From Falsiroseomonas sp050563525 (lineage in GTDB: Bacteria; Pseudomonadota; Alphaproteobacteria; Acetobacterales; Acetobacteraceae), in NCBI RefSeq assembly GCF_050563525.1, contig NZ_JBNXUN010000002.1, forward strand, positions 434,001 to 498,000: DNA of 64,000 nucleotides, written 5' to 3'. Below, in pieces: positions 42,344 to 51,012 of the stretch; the stretch's first letter is position 1, and every line of letters begins with the position of its first letter. A model generated the notes under the pieces. It saw nothing but the letters and a program-made list of their open reading frames with translations, did not search any database and was not told the DNA's origin. Made by a program: the position numbers and the translations under genes.

Positions 42344-43321
42344 CTACCCCGCATTCTGCGGCGTCACCCCCGCAGCCCGCGCCGCGGCGCCCCACTTCTC
42401 CATCTCCGCCTGCACCAGCGCCCGTGATTCCTCAGGCGAGGAGGTGGTGACGGCAGCGCCGAGCTGGTTGTGCCGCGCCACGATCTCCGGCCGCCGCAGC
42501 GCCGCGACCACGCCGTCGTTGAGCCGCGCCAGCAAGGCCGGCGGGATATTGGCCGGTCCGATCACCATGCCCCAGGTCGAGGCCTCGAAGCCCGGCAGCA
42601 GCGCTTCCGCCAGCGTCGGCACATCCGGCAGTTGCGGCGCGCGCGTGGCGCCGGTGGTGGCCAATGCCTTCAACGCGCCGGACTGGATATGCGTCAGTGC
42701 CGCCGGCACCGTGTCGAACATGATGTCGACGCGGCCCGAGATCAGGTCCGGATGCGCCTGGGTGCTGCCGCGGTAGGACACATAGGTCAGCTCGATCCCC
42801 GCCTCCTTCGCGAAGATCACCGGCGCCAGCCGCACCACGCCCGCTGTCCCGGCGAAGGTGAGCTGCCCCGCCGGCTGGCGCTTGGCCAGCGCCACCAACT
42901 CCGCCGGCGTGTTCGCGGCAAAACCGCGCGAAGCGCACAGCACCAGCGGCGTGCGCGTGGTAAGCGAAATGAAGCTGAAGTCGCGCATCGTGTCGAAGGG
43001 AAGCCGGTAGAAGGCGGCGTTCACCGGATGCCCGACCGAGACCAGCCCCAGCACATGCCCATCCGGCGCAGCCTTGGCGACGATATCCGTGCCGATCACG
43101 CCATCCGCGCCGGCCCGATTCTCCACCGGCACCGGCTGGCCCCAGGTCGCGGCCAGCGGCTCCGCGATCAGGCGCGCCGTGATGTCGGACACGCCGCCGG
43201 GCGTGTAGGGCACAATCATGCGGATGGCGCGGTTCGGGAAGCCGGCGCCCTGCGCCTGCGCGCGAGCGGCCAGCAGAAGGGCGGGCGCCGAGAGCAGCAC
43301 CGCGCGGCGGATCGGGTTCAT
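42344..43321 (-). CDS. Tripartite tricarboxylate transporter substrate-binding protein (Bug family)
   Basis: Periplasmic binding protein that captures carboxylates or similar small acids for a TctAB-type permease. The 325-residue protein has a signal peptide ending ARAQA, then FPNRAIRMIVPYTPGG, the first ligand-binding loop of Bug proteins, NRAGADGVIGTD, the second (AKAAPDGH), and GTAGVVRL. The ATG is behind GGAGGAG. No tctA or tctB permease genes are nearby, so the partner is encoded elsewhere, as is common for Bug proteins. Confidence 0.93.
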   Translation of the reverse strand: MNPIRRAVLLSAPALLLAARAQAQGAGFPNRAIRMIVPYTPGGVSDITARLIAEPLAATWGQPVPVENRAGADGVIGTDIVAKAAPDGHVLGLVSVGHPVNAAFYRLPFDTMRDFSFISLTTRTPLVLCASRGFAANTPAELVALAKRQPAGQLTFAGTAGVVRLAPVIFAKEAGIELTYVSYRGSTQAHPDLISGRVDIMFDTVPAALTHIQSGALKALATTGATRAPQLPDVPTLAEALLPGFEASTWGMVIGPANIPPALLARLNDGVVAALRRPEIVARHNQLGAAVTTSSPEESRALVQAEMEKWGAAARAAGVTPQNAG

Positions 43322-43438
43322 CCTGGTCTCCTCCAAGCGGGTCTGTGCCCGCTGGTCCAGGATGCGCGCGATGAGCACGCCGGCGGAACCCCGCCCGGCA
43401 CCGGCGGGCTGCGCAACACTTCGGGATGGGCCGCGGGA

Positions 43439-44167
43439 TCAGGGGCAGGCGCGGGGTGGTGCATCCGCAAAATCCAGGAAGCGGGCCAGGCAGTCGCCGA
43501 ACAGCGCGTCGAACGCCTCCGCCTGCAAGCCGCCATGGCCGACCGGCGCCTCCGGCCGGTCCAACACCAACGCGGCCACGCCCTGCCTGGCCATCGCACC
43601 CATGAACAGCGCGGCGCGCGCCGCAGGGTCCGGGTCCCACGCATCGTCGCGGAACAGCAGTAGGGCCATGCGTGGCGCCGCGGACGGGCTCGCCGCCTCC
43701 AGCGCCCGAGTGAAATCCGCCAGGGCCTGGGCGCGGCGTTCGGCGCTGGTGCCATGCGCTGCCGGCGCCGCCAGCACCACCGCATCCGCCAGCCCCGACT
43801 GCCGCAGCGCCACCAGCGCCACGAAGGCCCCGCGGCTTTCGCCCACCAGCACCACGCGCCGGTAGCCGCGCGCCCGCAGCGCGGCAGTGCCCTTCGCCAG
43901 GCGCTGCGCGCCTTCCTCCAGCGGATCACGCCCGCCGGTGCGGTCGAACTGCCACAGCGCCCAGCCCGCCGCCGACAGCCGGTCCATCCAGGCTGGTGGC
44001 GGCGGGGCCGGTCCGCCGGGGGCGTAGGGGTGCAGCCAGACTGCGGCGCCCGTGGTCGCGCCGGGCGAGGCCGTGTCCTGGCCCGGCACCGGGGTCAATG
44101 GCCCCGCCGATCGCGCCGTGCCCGGGCCCGCCAGCAGAAGCGCCAGCAGCAGGCCCGCCAGCCTCAT
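43439..44167 (-). CDS. Exported alpha/beta-hydrolase-like protein
   Basis: A 242-residue protein with a signal peptide (MRLAGLLLALLLAGPGTARSA). The mature part has a nucleophile elbow GESRGA (GxSxG) near residue 118 and a C-terminal GHGG that could hold the catalytic histidine, with an aspartate in LLFRDDAWDP, so the hydrolase triad is plausible. Substrate unknown. Its start overlaps the end of rdgB by four bases (ATGA), making it the last gene of an rph-rdgB-hydrolase operon. Confidence 0.75.
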   Translation of the reverse strand: MRLAGLLLALLLAGPGTARSAGPLTPVPGQDTASPGATTGAAVWLHPYAPGGPAPPPPAWMDRLSAAGWALWQFDRTGGRDPLEEGAQRLAKGTAALRARGYRRVVLVGESRGAFVALVALRQSGLADAVVLAAPAAHGTSAERRAQALADFTRALEAASPSAAPRMALLLFRDDAWDPDPAARAALFMGAMARQGVAALVLDRPEAPVGHGGLQAEAFDALFGDCLARFLDFADAPPRACP

Positions 44168-44778
44168 TCCGCGGGCGGCAGACAGGCGGCGGCCAGCTTC
44201 CGGAAGGCGGCGGCGCGGTGGCTGATGGCGTGCTTTGCGTCGGCCGTCATCTCGCCGAAGGTTTCGCTTGCGCCATCCGGCACGAACATCGGGTCGTAGC
44301 CGAAGCCCTGCGTGCCTCGCGGCGGCCAGACCCACTGGCCATGCGCCTCGCCAAGAAAGCCCTCCACGTGACCATCCGGCCAAGCGAGCACCAGCGCGCA
44401 GGAAAACCAGGCGCGCCGATCCGCCGCATGCCGCGCCAGTTTCTCGACTTTCGCCATGGCCATCGCGTAGTCACGGCCACCGGGCGTCTCCGCCCAATCC
44501 GCCGTCCGCACGCCCGGCGCGCCATCCAGCGCGGCGACGGAAAACCCGCTGTCATCCGCCAGCGCCACCAGCCCGCTCGCCCGCGCCGCCGCCAGCGCCT
44601 TGAGGCCGGCATTGCCGAGGAACGTCTCCTCGGTCTCCTCCGGCTCCGGCAGGCCGAGTTCCTTCGCGCTGACAATGAAAATCCCATGCGGCGCCAGCAG
44701 CGCCGCATTCTCCCGCACCTTGCCCGCGTTGTGCGAGGCCAGCACGATGCGCGTCGCCTCGAGCCGCCGATGCGTCAT
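44164..44778 (-). CDS. rdgB: XTP/dITP pyrophosphatase RdgB (HAM1 family)
   Basis: Removes non-canonical purine nucleotides such as dITP and XTP from the pool. The 204-residue protein has the substrate-binding SHNAGK at residues 15-20, LADDSGFSVAALDGAPGV with the catalytic aspartate, GFGYDPMF, and the C-terminal ISHRAAAFRKL. Length is normal. It overlaps rph upstream and the hydrolase gene downstream by four bases each; rph-rdgB pairing is widely conserved. Confidence 0.95.
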   Translation of the reverse strand: MTHRRLEATRIVLASHNAGKVRENAALLAPHGIFIVSAKELGLPEPEETEETFLGNAGLKALAAARASGLVALADDSGFSVAALDGAPGVRTADWAETPGGRDYAMAMAKVEKLARHAADRRAWFSCALVLAWPDGHVEGFLGEAHGQWVWPPRGTQGFGYDPMFVPDGASETFGEMTADAKHAISHRAAAFRKLAAACLPPAE

Positions 44779-45527
44779 CCGCGGATCGCCACCTTCTGCA
44801 TCTCGAACAGCTTCGTCGTGCCGGCGCGCGCCAGGCCCAGCAGTTTGAGAAGCTCATCCTCGGAGAACGGTGCACCCTCCGCCGTCGCCTGCACCTCCAC
44901 CACGCCGCCGCTGCCGGTCATGACGAAGTTGCCGTCCGTCTCCGCCTTGCTGTCCTCGGCATAGTCGAGGTCCAGCACCGGCGTGCCCTGCCAGATGCCG
45001 CAGGACACCGCGGCCACCTGCTCGCGCAGCGGGATGGTCTTCAGCACGTTCATCTTCACGCAATGCTGAAACGCCAGGTGCAGCGCCACCCAGGCGCCGG
45101 TGATGGACGCGCAGCGCGTGCCGCCATCCGCCGTCAGCACGTCGCAGTCGACGGTGATCGACATCTCGCCCATCGCCTTCAAATCCGTCACGGCGCGAAG
45201 GCTGCGCCCGATCAGCCGCTGGATTTCCTGCGTGCGGCCGGATTGCTTGCCCTTCGCGGCCTCCCGGTCGCTGCGGGTGTGCGTGGCGCGCGGCAGCATG
45301 CCGTATTCGGCGGTGACCCAGCCCTGGCCGGTGTTGCGCAGGAAGGGCGGCACCCGCGTCTCGACGCTGGCGGTGCACAGCACCTCCGTCAGGCCCATGC
45401 GGATCAGACAGGACCCCTCGGCATGGCGCGACGGGCCGGGGGTGAGGCTGACCTCGCGCAGCGCATCGGCGATGCGGCCGGAGGGGCGGACGAAGGGGGC
45501 TTTAAAGCCGGCAGGGAAATCGATCAT
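44775..45527 (-). CDS. rph: Ribonuclease PH
   Basis: Phosphorolytic 3'-5' exoribonuclease that trims tRNA and rRNA ends. The 250-residue protein shows RPSGRIADALREVSL, GSCLIRMGLTEVLCTAS, the arginine-rich GWVTAEYGMLPRATHTRSDRE (cited as GWVTAEYGMLPRATHTR), TVDCDVLTADGGTR and LDLDYAEDSKAETD, all core RNase PH motifs. It is the first gene of the rph-rdgB-hydrolase operon; a strong hairpin lies just upstream of it. Confidence 0.96.
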   Translation of the reverse strand: MIDFPAGFKAPFVRPSGRIADALREVSLTPGPSRHAEGSCLIRMGLTEVLCTASVETRVPPFLRNTGQGWVTAEYGMLPRATHTRSDREAAKGKQSGRTQEIQRLIGRSLRAVTDLKAMGEMSITVDCDVLTADGGTRCASITGAWVALHLAFQHCVKMNVLKTIPLREQVAAVSCGIWQGTPVLDLDYAEDSKAETDGNFVMTGSGGVVEVQATAEGAPFSEDELLKLLGLARAGTTKLFEMQKVAIRG

Positions 45528-45556
45528 GCGGCGGCAGGTATCACGCGGAAGGAAGA

Positions 45557-45576
45557 CGGGGGAGTGAACTCCCCCG
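45557..45576 (-). terminator. Hairpin between the capD-like gene and rph, probable terminator
   Basis: CGGGGGAG (45557-45564) pairs perfectly with CTCCCCCG (45569-45576) over a 4-base loop. On the minus strand it follows the capD-like stop codon by 19 bases and is followed by the pyrimidine-rich TCTTCCTTCC, an imperfect U tract. On the plus strand a run of six T residues starts 10 bases after the stem. Confidence 0.55.
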
Positions 45577-45595
45577 CGCCCCCTCCTTTTTTCGG

Positions 45596-47527
45596 CTATC
45601 CGCCAGCTTTCTCATGCGCAAACTCCGGCACCAGCCCGCCCAGCCGCGCCAACGCCCCTGCCGAATCCCCCGCTTCCGCCAGCGCGGCGATCTCGTCGAT
45701 CGCCCGCCCCATCACCTCCGCATCCGTGGTCCGCGGCACCGCCACCAGCAGCCCGGCGAAATTCGTCGGCTGCGGCGGCTCCTGCCCGTGGAACAACTCC
45801 TCGAACAGCTTCTCCCCCGGCCGCAGCCCGGTGAAGCGGATCTCCACATCCTCCTCCGGCCGCAGCCCCGCCAGCCGAATCATCCGCCGCGCCAGGTCCA
45901 CGATCTTCACCGGTTCGCCCATGTCGAGCACGAAGATCCCGCCCTCGCGCAATTCCTTCGGCTGGTCGGCGCGGTCCGTCGCGCCCACCACGCTGGCCTG
46001 CAGCACCAGCCCCACCGCCTCCCGCACCGTCATGAAGTACCGGCGCATATCCGGATGCGTCACCGTCAGCGGCCCGCCGCGTTCCAACTGCCGGCGGAAC
46101 AGCGGCACAACGGACCCGGTGGAGCCCAGCACGTTGCCGAAGCGCACGGTCACCAGCCGCATCCCCGTCCCGCTCGCCCGCGCCATGCGGTCCAGCGCCT
46201 GGCAGTACATCTCGGCGACGCGCTTGGAGGCGCCCATGACGCTGGTCGGGTTCACCGCCTTGTCGGTCGAGATGAACACCATCAGCGAACACCCCGCCGC
46301 CCGCGCCGCATCGGCGACCACCCGCGTGCCCGCGGCATTGGTCAGCAGCCCCTCCAGCGGGTCATTCTCCACCATCGGCACGTGCTTCAGCGCGGCGGCG
46401 TGGAACACCAGCTCCGGCCTTATCTCGCGGAACAGCCGGCCGATCCGCTCGGCATCGCGCACATCGGCCAGTACGGCGCGGCGCGGTACATCCGGATGGC
46501 GCTCGCGCAGTTCCAGGTCGATTTCGTACAGCACGTATTCGCCATGATCGAGCAGCGTCAGGCTCGCCGGCCCCAACGCTGCCACCTGCCGCGCCAGTTC
46601 CCCGCCGATGGTGCCACCCGCGCCGGTCACCAGCACGCGCCTGCCCTGCACCAGCCGCGCCATGCCCTCCCGGTCCAGCGGCACCTGCGGGCGGTCCAGC
46701 AGGTCCTCGATCTCCACCGGCCGCAGCCGCACGCGCTGTTCCGGCTCCGCGCGTTCGCCGGGCCGCCGGCTGGCGGGGCCGAGCGCGGTCGGCCGGGGCG
46801 CGCGCTTCACCGGCACGCCATGCCGGTCCGCCGCATCCAGCAGCCGTTGCAGCTCGCTGCCCTGCATCTGCGGCGTCGCCAGGATGATCTGCGCCGGCAA
46901 CCGCCCTTCCTCCCGCAACCCATCCAGCACGGCGGCCGCATCCTCCACCGTGCCGAGGATCGGCAGGCCATGGATGCGGCGCCCCAACTGCCGGGCACGC
47001 TGCGACAGGATGCCCACCACCCGGTAGGCCGGGCTGCGTTGCTGGGCGAGCGCGCGGATGAAAAGGTCCGCCCCTTCCCCCGCGCCGACCAGCAACGCCG
47101 GTTGCGCCGGGGTTTCGCTCAACGGCCCGGCGCGGCCGGCATGTTGCAGGCGGGCGGCAATGCGCGGCGCCGCCAGCAGCGCCGCCAGCACCAGCGCATG
47201 GATCACCGGAAACCCGATATTCCCCGAATGCCAGGCGCCCCCGAGGCGAAGGCCCGCCGAGAACAGCAGCGCCCCGCCGGCCGCCGCCGCGGAACTCGCC
47301 AGCAATTCGGGCAGCGAGGCGAAGCGCCAGTACTGCTGCGGCAGCCGCAGCGGCAGCCCGGCCAGCAGCAGCGCCGCCACCGCCCACGGCACGGCGCCGA
47401 GCCACCACAGGCCCGGCGGCCAGGCGCCAGGCGCCGCCAGCCACACGGCGGCCGGCAGCGCGATCGCCGCCACCAGCCCGTCCAGCCCCAGATTGAGGAG
47501 AATGCGATCCCGCGCCGATGCCGCCAT
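45596..47527 (-). CDS. Membrane-bound nucleotide-sugar dehydratase/epimerase (CapD/FlaA1/PglF-like)
   Basis: A 643-residue protein with four N-terminal membrane helices (residues 10-125), a CoA-binding-like Rossmann domain (ALLVGAGEGADLF) and a C-terminal short-chain dehydrogenase: NAD motif VTGAGGTIGGELARQ, AALKHVPMVE, ISTDKAVNPTSVMGASKR, where Met replaces the usual catalytic Tyr before Lys, as in UDP-GlcNAc 4,6-dehydratases. It probably makes a 4-keto-6-deoxy sugar for capsule or O-antigen. It diverges from the GST gene, with polysaccharide genes further right. Confidence 0.9.
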   Translation of the reverse strand: MAASARDRILLNLGLDGLVAAIALPAAVWLAAPGAWPPGLWWLGAVPWAVAALLLAGLPLRLPQQYWRFASLPELLASSAAAAGGALLFSAGLRLGGAWHSGNIGFPVIHALVLAALLAAPRIAARLQHAGRAGPLSETPAQPALLVGAGEGADLFIRALAQQRSPAYRVVGILSQRARQLGRRIHGLPILGTVEDAAAVLDGLREEGRLPAQIILATPQMQGSELQRLLDAADRHGVPVKRAPRPTALGPASRRPGERAEPEQRVRLRPVEIEDLLDRPQVPLDREGMARLVQGRRVLVTGAGGTIGGELARQVAALGPASLTLLDHGEYVLYEIDLELRERHPDVPRRAVLADVRDAERIGRLFREIRPELVFHAAALKHVPMVENDPLEGLLTNAAGTRVVADAARAAGCSLMVFISTDKAVNPTSVMGASKRVAEMYCQALDRMARASGTGMRLVTVRFGNVLGSTGSVVPLFRRQLERGGPLTVTHPDMRRYFMTVREAVGLVLQASVVGATDRADQPKELREGGIFVLDMGEPVKIVDLARRMIRLAGLRPEEDVEIRFTGLRPGEKLFEELFHGQEPPQPTNFAGLLVAVPRTTDAEVMGRAIDEIAALAEAGDSAGALARLGGLVPEFAHEKAGG

Positions 47528-47663
47528 GAACCCTCCATAGCCGCGCGCCGGCTCCGCCGGAAGGCGAGCCGGGGCTCAGGCACCGGCGGTGCCCCTGCCG
47601 GGTTCGACGCCGCGGCCGGTTCATGGCAGTTTCCGGCTCGGCATGACGGGTGCGGGGGACAAG

Positions 47664-48323
47664 ATGGCCGAAGGCAGGCTGGTGATCGGGACCAAGCGCT
47701 ACTCCTCCTGGAGCCTGCGCGGCTGGCTGATGGTGCATCTTGCCGATCTCGACGTGACGGAGGAGCTGATCCCCCTCGCCGGCGGCGGCAACACCCAGGC
47801 AATCAAGGACATCTCGCCGAACGCGCTGGTCCCCTACCTGGAACATCGCGGCGCCCGGATCTGGGAAAGCCTGTCGATCGCGGAGTACTGCGCCGAGTTC
47901 AAGGCGGACCTCTGGCCGCGCAACCGCAGCGCGCGCGCTCATGCCCGCAGCATCGCGGCGGAAATGCATGCCGGGTTCCGCGCCCTGCGCATGGCCATGC
48001 CGATGAACCTCGGCCGGGATTTCGCCGGCCATGGCCGCAATCCCGGCAGCCTGGCCGACATCGCCCGCATCGAGGCGATCTGGGCCGAGGCGCTGGCGCC
48101 GCATGGCGGCCCCTTCCTGATGGGCGACAGCTTCGGCCTGGTGGATGCGATGTACGCCCCCGTCGTCGCCCGCTTCATCACCTGGCAGCCCGAGATTTCC
48201 GCCACCAGCCGGGCCTATCGCGACGCCGTCCGTGCCCATCCCCTGGTCGACCGTTGGTACAAGGAAGCCGCCGCCGAGCCCGCCGAATGGCTGCTGCCGA
48301 AATACGAGAACCCAAGCCTGTGA
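47664..48323 (+). CDS. Glutathione S-transferase family protein
   Basis: A 219-residue GST: N-terminal thioredoxin-fold domain starting LVIGTKRYSSWSLRGWLMVH, with a serine in place of cysteine at the glutathione site, the cis-proline region ALVPYLEH and the GSH-gamma-glutamyl binding ESLSIAEYCAE, then an alpha-helical domain. The YSSWSLR form is typical of the bacterial Gst subgroup that includes maleylacetoacetate-isomerase-like members; the substrate is unknown. ATG 47664 has GGGGGA upstream; ATG 47643 is possible. Its stop overlaps the GTG of the VOC gene. Confidence 0.9.
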   Translation: MAEGRLVIGTKRYSSWSLRGWLMVHLADLDVTEELIPLAGGGNTQAIKDISPNALVPYLEHRGARIWESLSIAEYCAEFKADLWPRNRSARAHARSIAAEMHAGFRALRMAMPMNLGRDFAGHGRNPGSLADIARIEAIWAEALAPHGGPFLMGDSFGLVDAMYAPVVARFITWQPEISATSRAYRDAVRAHPLVDRWYKEAAAEPAEWLLPKYENPSL

Positions 48324-49204
48324 CCGTCGCCACCACCCTCGACCATCTGGGCCTCTGCACCCGGGACCTCGGCGCGCTCACCGCTGCCTGGGAACGCATG
48401 GGCTTCGCGCTATCGCCGCTGGCGCAGCAATCCGGCAAGCGCACGCCGGCCAGCGCCACGGAGCCCTTCGGCACAGCCAACCGCTGTGCCTTCCTGGAAC
48501 ACGGCTACATCGAGCTGCTCGGCCTGGTCGACCCGAGCCTGTTCGCCAACGGCCTGGACCGCTTCCTGGCCCGCTACACCGGGGCGCATATCTGCGCCTT
48601 CGGCATCCAGGACGCGGAGGGAAACCTGGAACGCCTGCGCCGCGGCGGCCTCGACATCCCCGGCATCGCCTGGCTGGAACGCCCTGTCGAGGCCGGTGGC
48701 CCCACCGCCCGCTTTGCCCGCCTGCCCTTCCCCGACGCGCCCGAGGGCCGCATCCAGCTGGTGCAGCACCTGACGCCCGAGCTGGTCTGGGATCGCCGCT
48801 GGATGGGCCACCGCAACGCCGCCATCGCGCTGGAGACCGCCATCCTGGTTGCCGAAAACCCGGCCGAGGCGACCGCCCGCCTGTCCCGCCTCACCGGCCA
48901 GCCGGCCCGCCCGGACCCGCTGGCCGGCTTCGTGCTGACCTTGCCCGGCGTGGCGGGCGGCGCCGGCCCATTCTCTCCGGCGCTGCCGACGCATCTGCGC
49001 ATCCTGCCGCCCGCGGCGCTGCCGCAGGTGCTACCCGGCCTCACGCCGCCGGCGCTGCCCTTCCTGGCAGGCATGGTGCTGCGCACCAGCGACCAGGGCC
49101 ACGCCGCGCGCGCCGTGCTGGCCGGCCTGCCGGTGGTGGAGGCGCCGGATGGCATCATGGTGCCGCCGGAACATGCCGGCGGTGCGGCGGTGGTATTCGC
49201 GTGA
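48320..49204 (+). CDS. VOC superfamily (glyoxalase-like) protein
   Basis: A 294-residue protein with a paired beta-alpha-beta-beta-beta fold of the vicinal oxygen chelate superfamily: LDHLGLCTRDLGALTAAWERMGF at the N-terminus (cited as LDHLGLCTRDLGAL) with the metal-binding histidine, EHGYIELLGL carrying a metal-binding glutamate, and a second half starting HRNAAIALETAILV. It resembles the glyoxalase-like domain family rather than GloA. It starts with GTG in a GTGA overlap with the GST gene, which makes a glutathione-related role plausible but unproven. Confidence 0.87.
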   Translation: MTVATTLDHLGLCTRDLGALTAAWERMGFALSPLAQQSGKRTPASATEPFGTANRCAFLEHGYIELLGLVDPSLFANGLDRFLARYTGAHICAFGIQDAEGNLERLRRGGLDIPGIAWLERPVEAGGPTARFARLPFPDAPEGRIQLVQHLTPELVWDRRWMGHRNAAIALETAILVAENPAEATARLSRLTGQPARPDPLAGFVLTLPGVAGGAGPFSPALPTHLRILPPAALPQVLPGLTPPALPFLAGMVLRTSDQGHAARAVLAGLPVVEAPDGIMVPPEHAGGAAVVFA

Positions 49205-49950
49205 CGACGGCCGCCGCCATCCGCCATTCGCTCCGCACCTACTACACGCCGGGCCGAGCCGCGGCGCTCGATGCCTTCCACGCGCGCTTCCTCGGCCCCG
49301 ATGACCTCGGCTTCGATATCGGCAGCCATGTCGGCGACCGCAGCGCCAGTTTTCTCCGGCTTGGCGCCCGCGCGCTGGCGGTGGAGCCGCAGCCGCGCCT
49401 CGCCCGCCTCCTGCGCCTGTTGCACGGCCGCACCCCCGGCTTCACCCTGGTCTCCGCCCTGGTCGGTGCCGCCCCCGGCACCGCCACGCTGCGCGTCAAT
49501 TCACGCAATCCGACCGTCGCCAGCGCGTCGGAGGACTTCGTGGCCGCCGCCGCCGGTGCGCCGGGCTGGGAGGGGCAGGTCTGGGACACCGAGTTGCACC
49601 TGCCGGTCACCACCCTGGATGCGCTGGCTGCGGCGCATGGCGTCCCGAACTTCATCAAGATCGACGTCGAGGGCTACGAGGCCACGGCGCTGTCGGGCCT
49701 GAGCCGCGCCCCCCGGTCCCTGTCCTTCGAGTTCACCACGATCCAGCGGGACGTCGCCCGGGATTGCCTGGATCGGCTTTCGGACCTCGGCTTCCGCGCC
49801 TTCAACGCCTGCCTGGGCGAGGCCATGACCTTCGCCCATCCCGTGCCGGTCCCCGCCGCCGCCATGGCCGCCTGGATCGACTCCCTGCCGCACGAGGCCA
49901 ATTCCGGCGACGTCTATGCCAGCCTGGAGCCCACGCGGCTCATCCCCTGA
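49201..49950 (+). CDS. FkbM family methyltransferase
   Basis: A 249-residue SAM-dependent methyltransferase of the FkbM type, which often O-methylates surface sugars. It has the SAM motif FDIGSHVGDRSASFLRLG near residue 38, AVEPQPRLARLL and the family signature FIKIDVEGYEATALSGL near residue 152. The start is GTG 49201, overlapping the VOC gene (GTGA). With the WecA-like gene 3 bases downstream it points to polysaccharide synthesis. Confidence 0.9.
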   Translation: MTTAAAIRHSLRTYYTPGRAAALDAFHARFLGPDDLGFDIGSHVGDRSASFLRLGARALAVEPQPRLARLLRLLHGRTPGFTLVSALVGAAPGTATLRVNSRNPTVASASEDFVAAAAGAPGWEGQVWDTELHLPVTTLDALAAAHGVPNFIKIDVEGYEATALSGLSRAPRSLSFEFTTIQRDVARDCLDRLSDLGFRAFNACLGEAMTFAHPVPVPAAAMAAWIDSLPHEANSGDVYASLEPTRLIP

Positions 49951-49953
49951 TCC

Positions 49954-51006
49954 ATGCAAGCCTACGCCATCTTCCAGCACCTGGTCTTCGCGGGGGCGCT
50001 CGCCGGCCTCTCCGCCGTGACGGTGTTCCTGATGATCGCCTTCCCGATCCTGGACCACCCCAACGCCCGCAGCGCGCACAGCCAGCCGACGCCGCGCGGC
50101 GGTGGCGTCGGCGTCGTCGTCGCCTTCATCGCCGGCATGCTGGTGATGTTCCAGGGGGCCACCTTCGCGCGCCTGGCGGATGCGCAGTTCCTCGGCGTCA
50201 TCTACGCGGCACTCGCCATCGCCGCGGTGGCACTGGCCGATGACGTGCGCGACCTTTCGGCCAAGCTGCGCCTGGCGGCGCAATGCGCGGCGGCGATGGT
50301 GGCGCTGGCCTCCGGCCTCACCCTGACGCGGCTCGCCTTGCCCTATGTGGGGGAGGTCGAGCTGGGCTGGCTCGGGCTTGCCATCACCCTGGTCTGGATC
50401 GTCGGCTGCACCAATGCGGTGAACTTCATGGATGGGCTCGACGGGCTGGTCGGCGGCACGCTGCTGGTGGCGAGCCTGGCGCTGGCGCTGATCGGCGCCT
50501 TGCAGGGCGGCTGGTTCATCTACGGCGCGGCGCTGGTGCTGGCCGCGGGCTTTGCCGGCTTCCTGCCCTTCAACCTGCACCCGGCGCGCATCTTCATGGG
50601 CGATGTCGGCAGCCAGTTTGCCGGCTTCATGCTGGCGGTGCTGGCCGTCGCGGCGTCCCGCTTCGACAGCCAGGAACTGTCCTTCCTGATCGTGCCCCTG
50701 CTGCTGTTCGGCCTGCTGTTCGATGCCGGCTTCACCCTCGCCCGCCGTGCCGTCATGCGCCAACGCCTGGCCGAGGGGCATCGCACCCACCTGTACCAGC
50801 TGGCGCAGCGCAGCGGCGTGCCGACCCGCGCCATCGCTGCCGCGCATTGGGGCTTTGCGGGCTTCCACGCCGCGCTGGCGCTGTGGTTCCTTGGCCTTTC
50901 GCCCGGGACCAAGCCGCTGGTGGTGCTGCCGGCACTGGCGGTGCAGCTCGCCTGGATGGGGTTCGTGATGCGGCGGATGCGCGCGGCCGGGATTGGCTGG
51001 CGGTAG
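49954..51006 (+). CDS. WecA/MraY family polyprenyl-phosphate sugar-1-phosphate transferase
   Basis: Starts lipid-linked glycan synthesis by transferring HexNAc-1-phosphate from UDP-sugar to undecaprenyl phosphate. The 350-residue protein has about ten membrane helices and all family motifs: PTPRGGGVGV, the DD pair in ALADDVRD, NAVNFMDGLDGL, FMGDVGSQF and the GHRTHLY histidine motif. The C-terminus lacks the O-antigen-specific features that would define WecA precisely, so the substrate is open. It ends six bases from the convergent YjbF gene. Confidence 0.92.
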   Translation: MQAYAIFQHLVFAGALAGLSAVTVFLMIAFPILDHPNARSAHSQPTPRGGGVGVVVAFIAGMLVMFQGATFARLADAQFLGVIYAALAIAAVALADDVRDLSAKLRLAAQCAAAMVALASGLTLTRLALPYVGEVELGWLGLAITLVWIVGCTNAVNFMDGLDGLVGGTLLVASLALALIGALQGGWFIYGAALVLAAGFAGFLPFNLHPARIFMGDVGSQFAGFMLAVLAVAASRFDSQELSFLIVPLLLFGLLFDAGFTLARRAVMRQRLAEGHRTHLYQLAQRSGVPTRAIAAAHWGFAGFHAALALWFLGLSPGTKPLVVLPALAVQLAWMGFVMRRMRAAGIGWR

Positions 51007-51012
51007 CTGCGG

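Noticed and set aside
45614..47600. Long plus-strand frame running into the VOC gene
   Set aside because: The part before 48320 is antisense to the capD-like gene and has no homology; only the VOC part is real, with its own GTG start and overlap.
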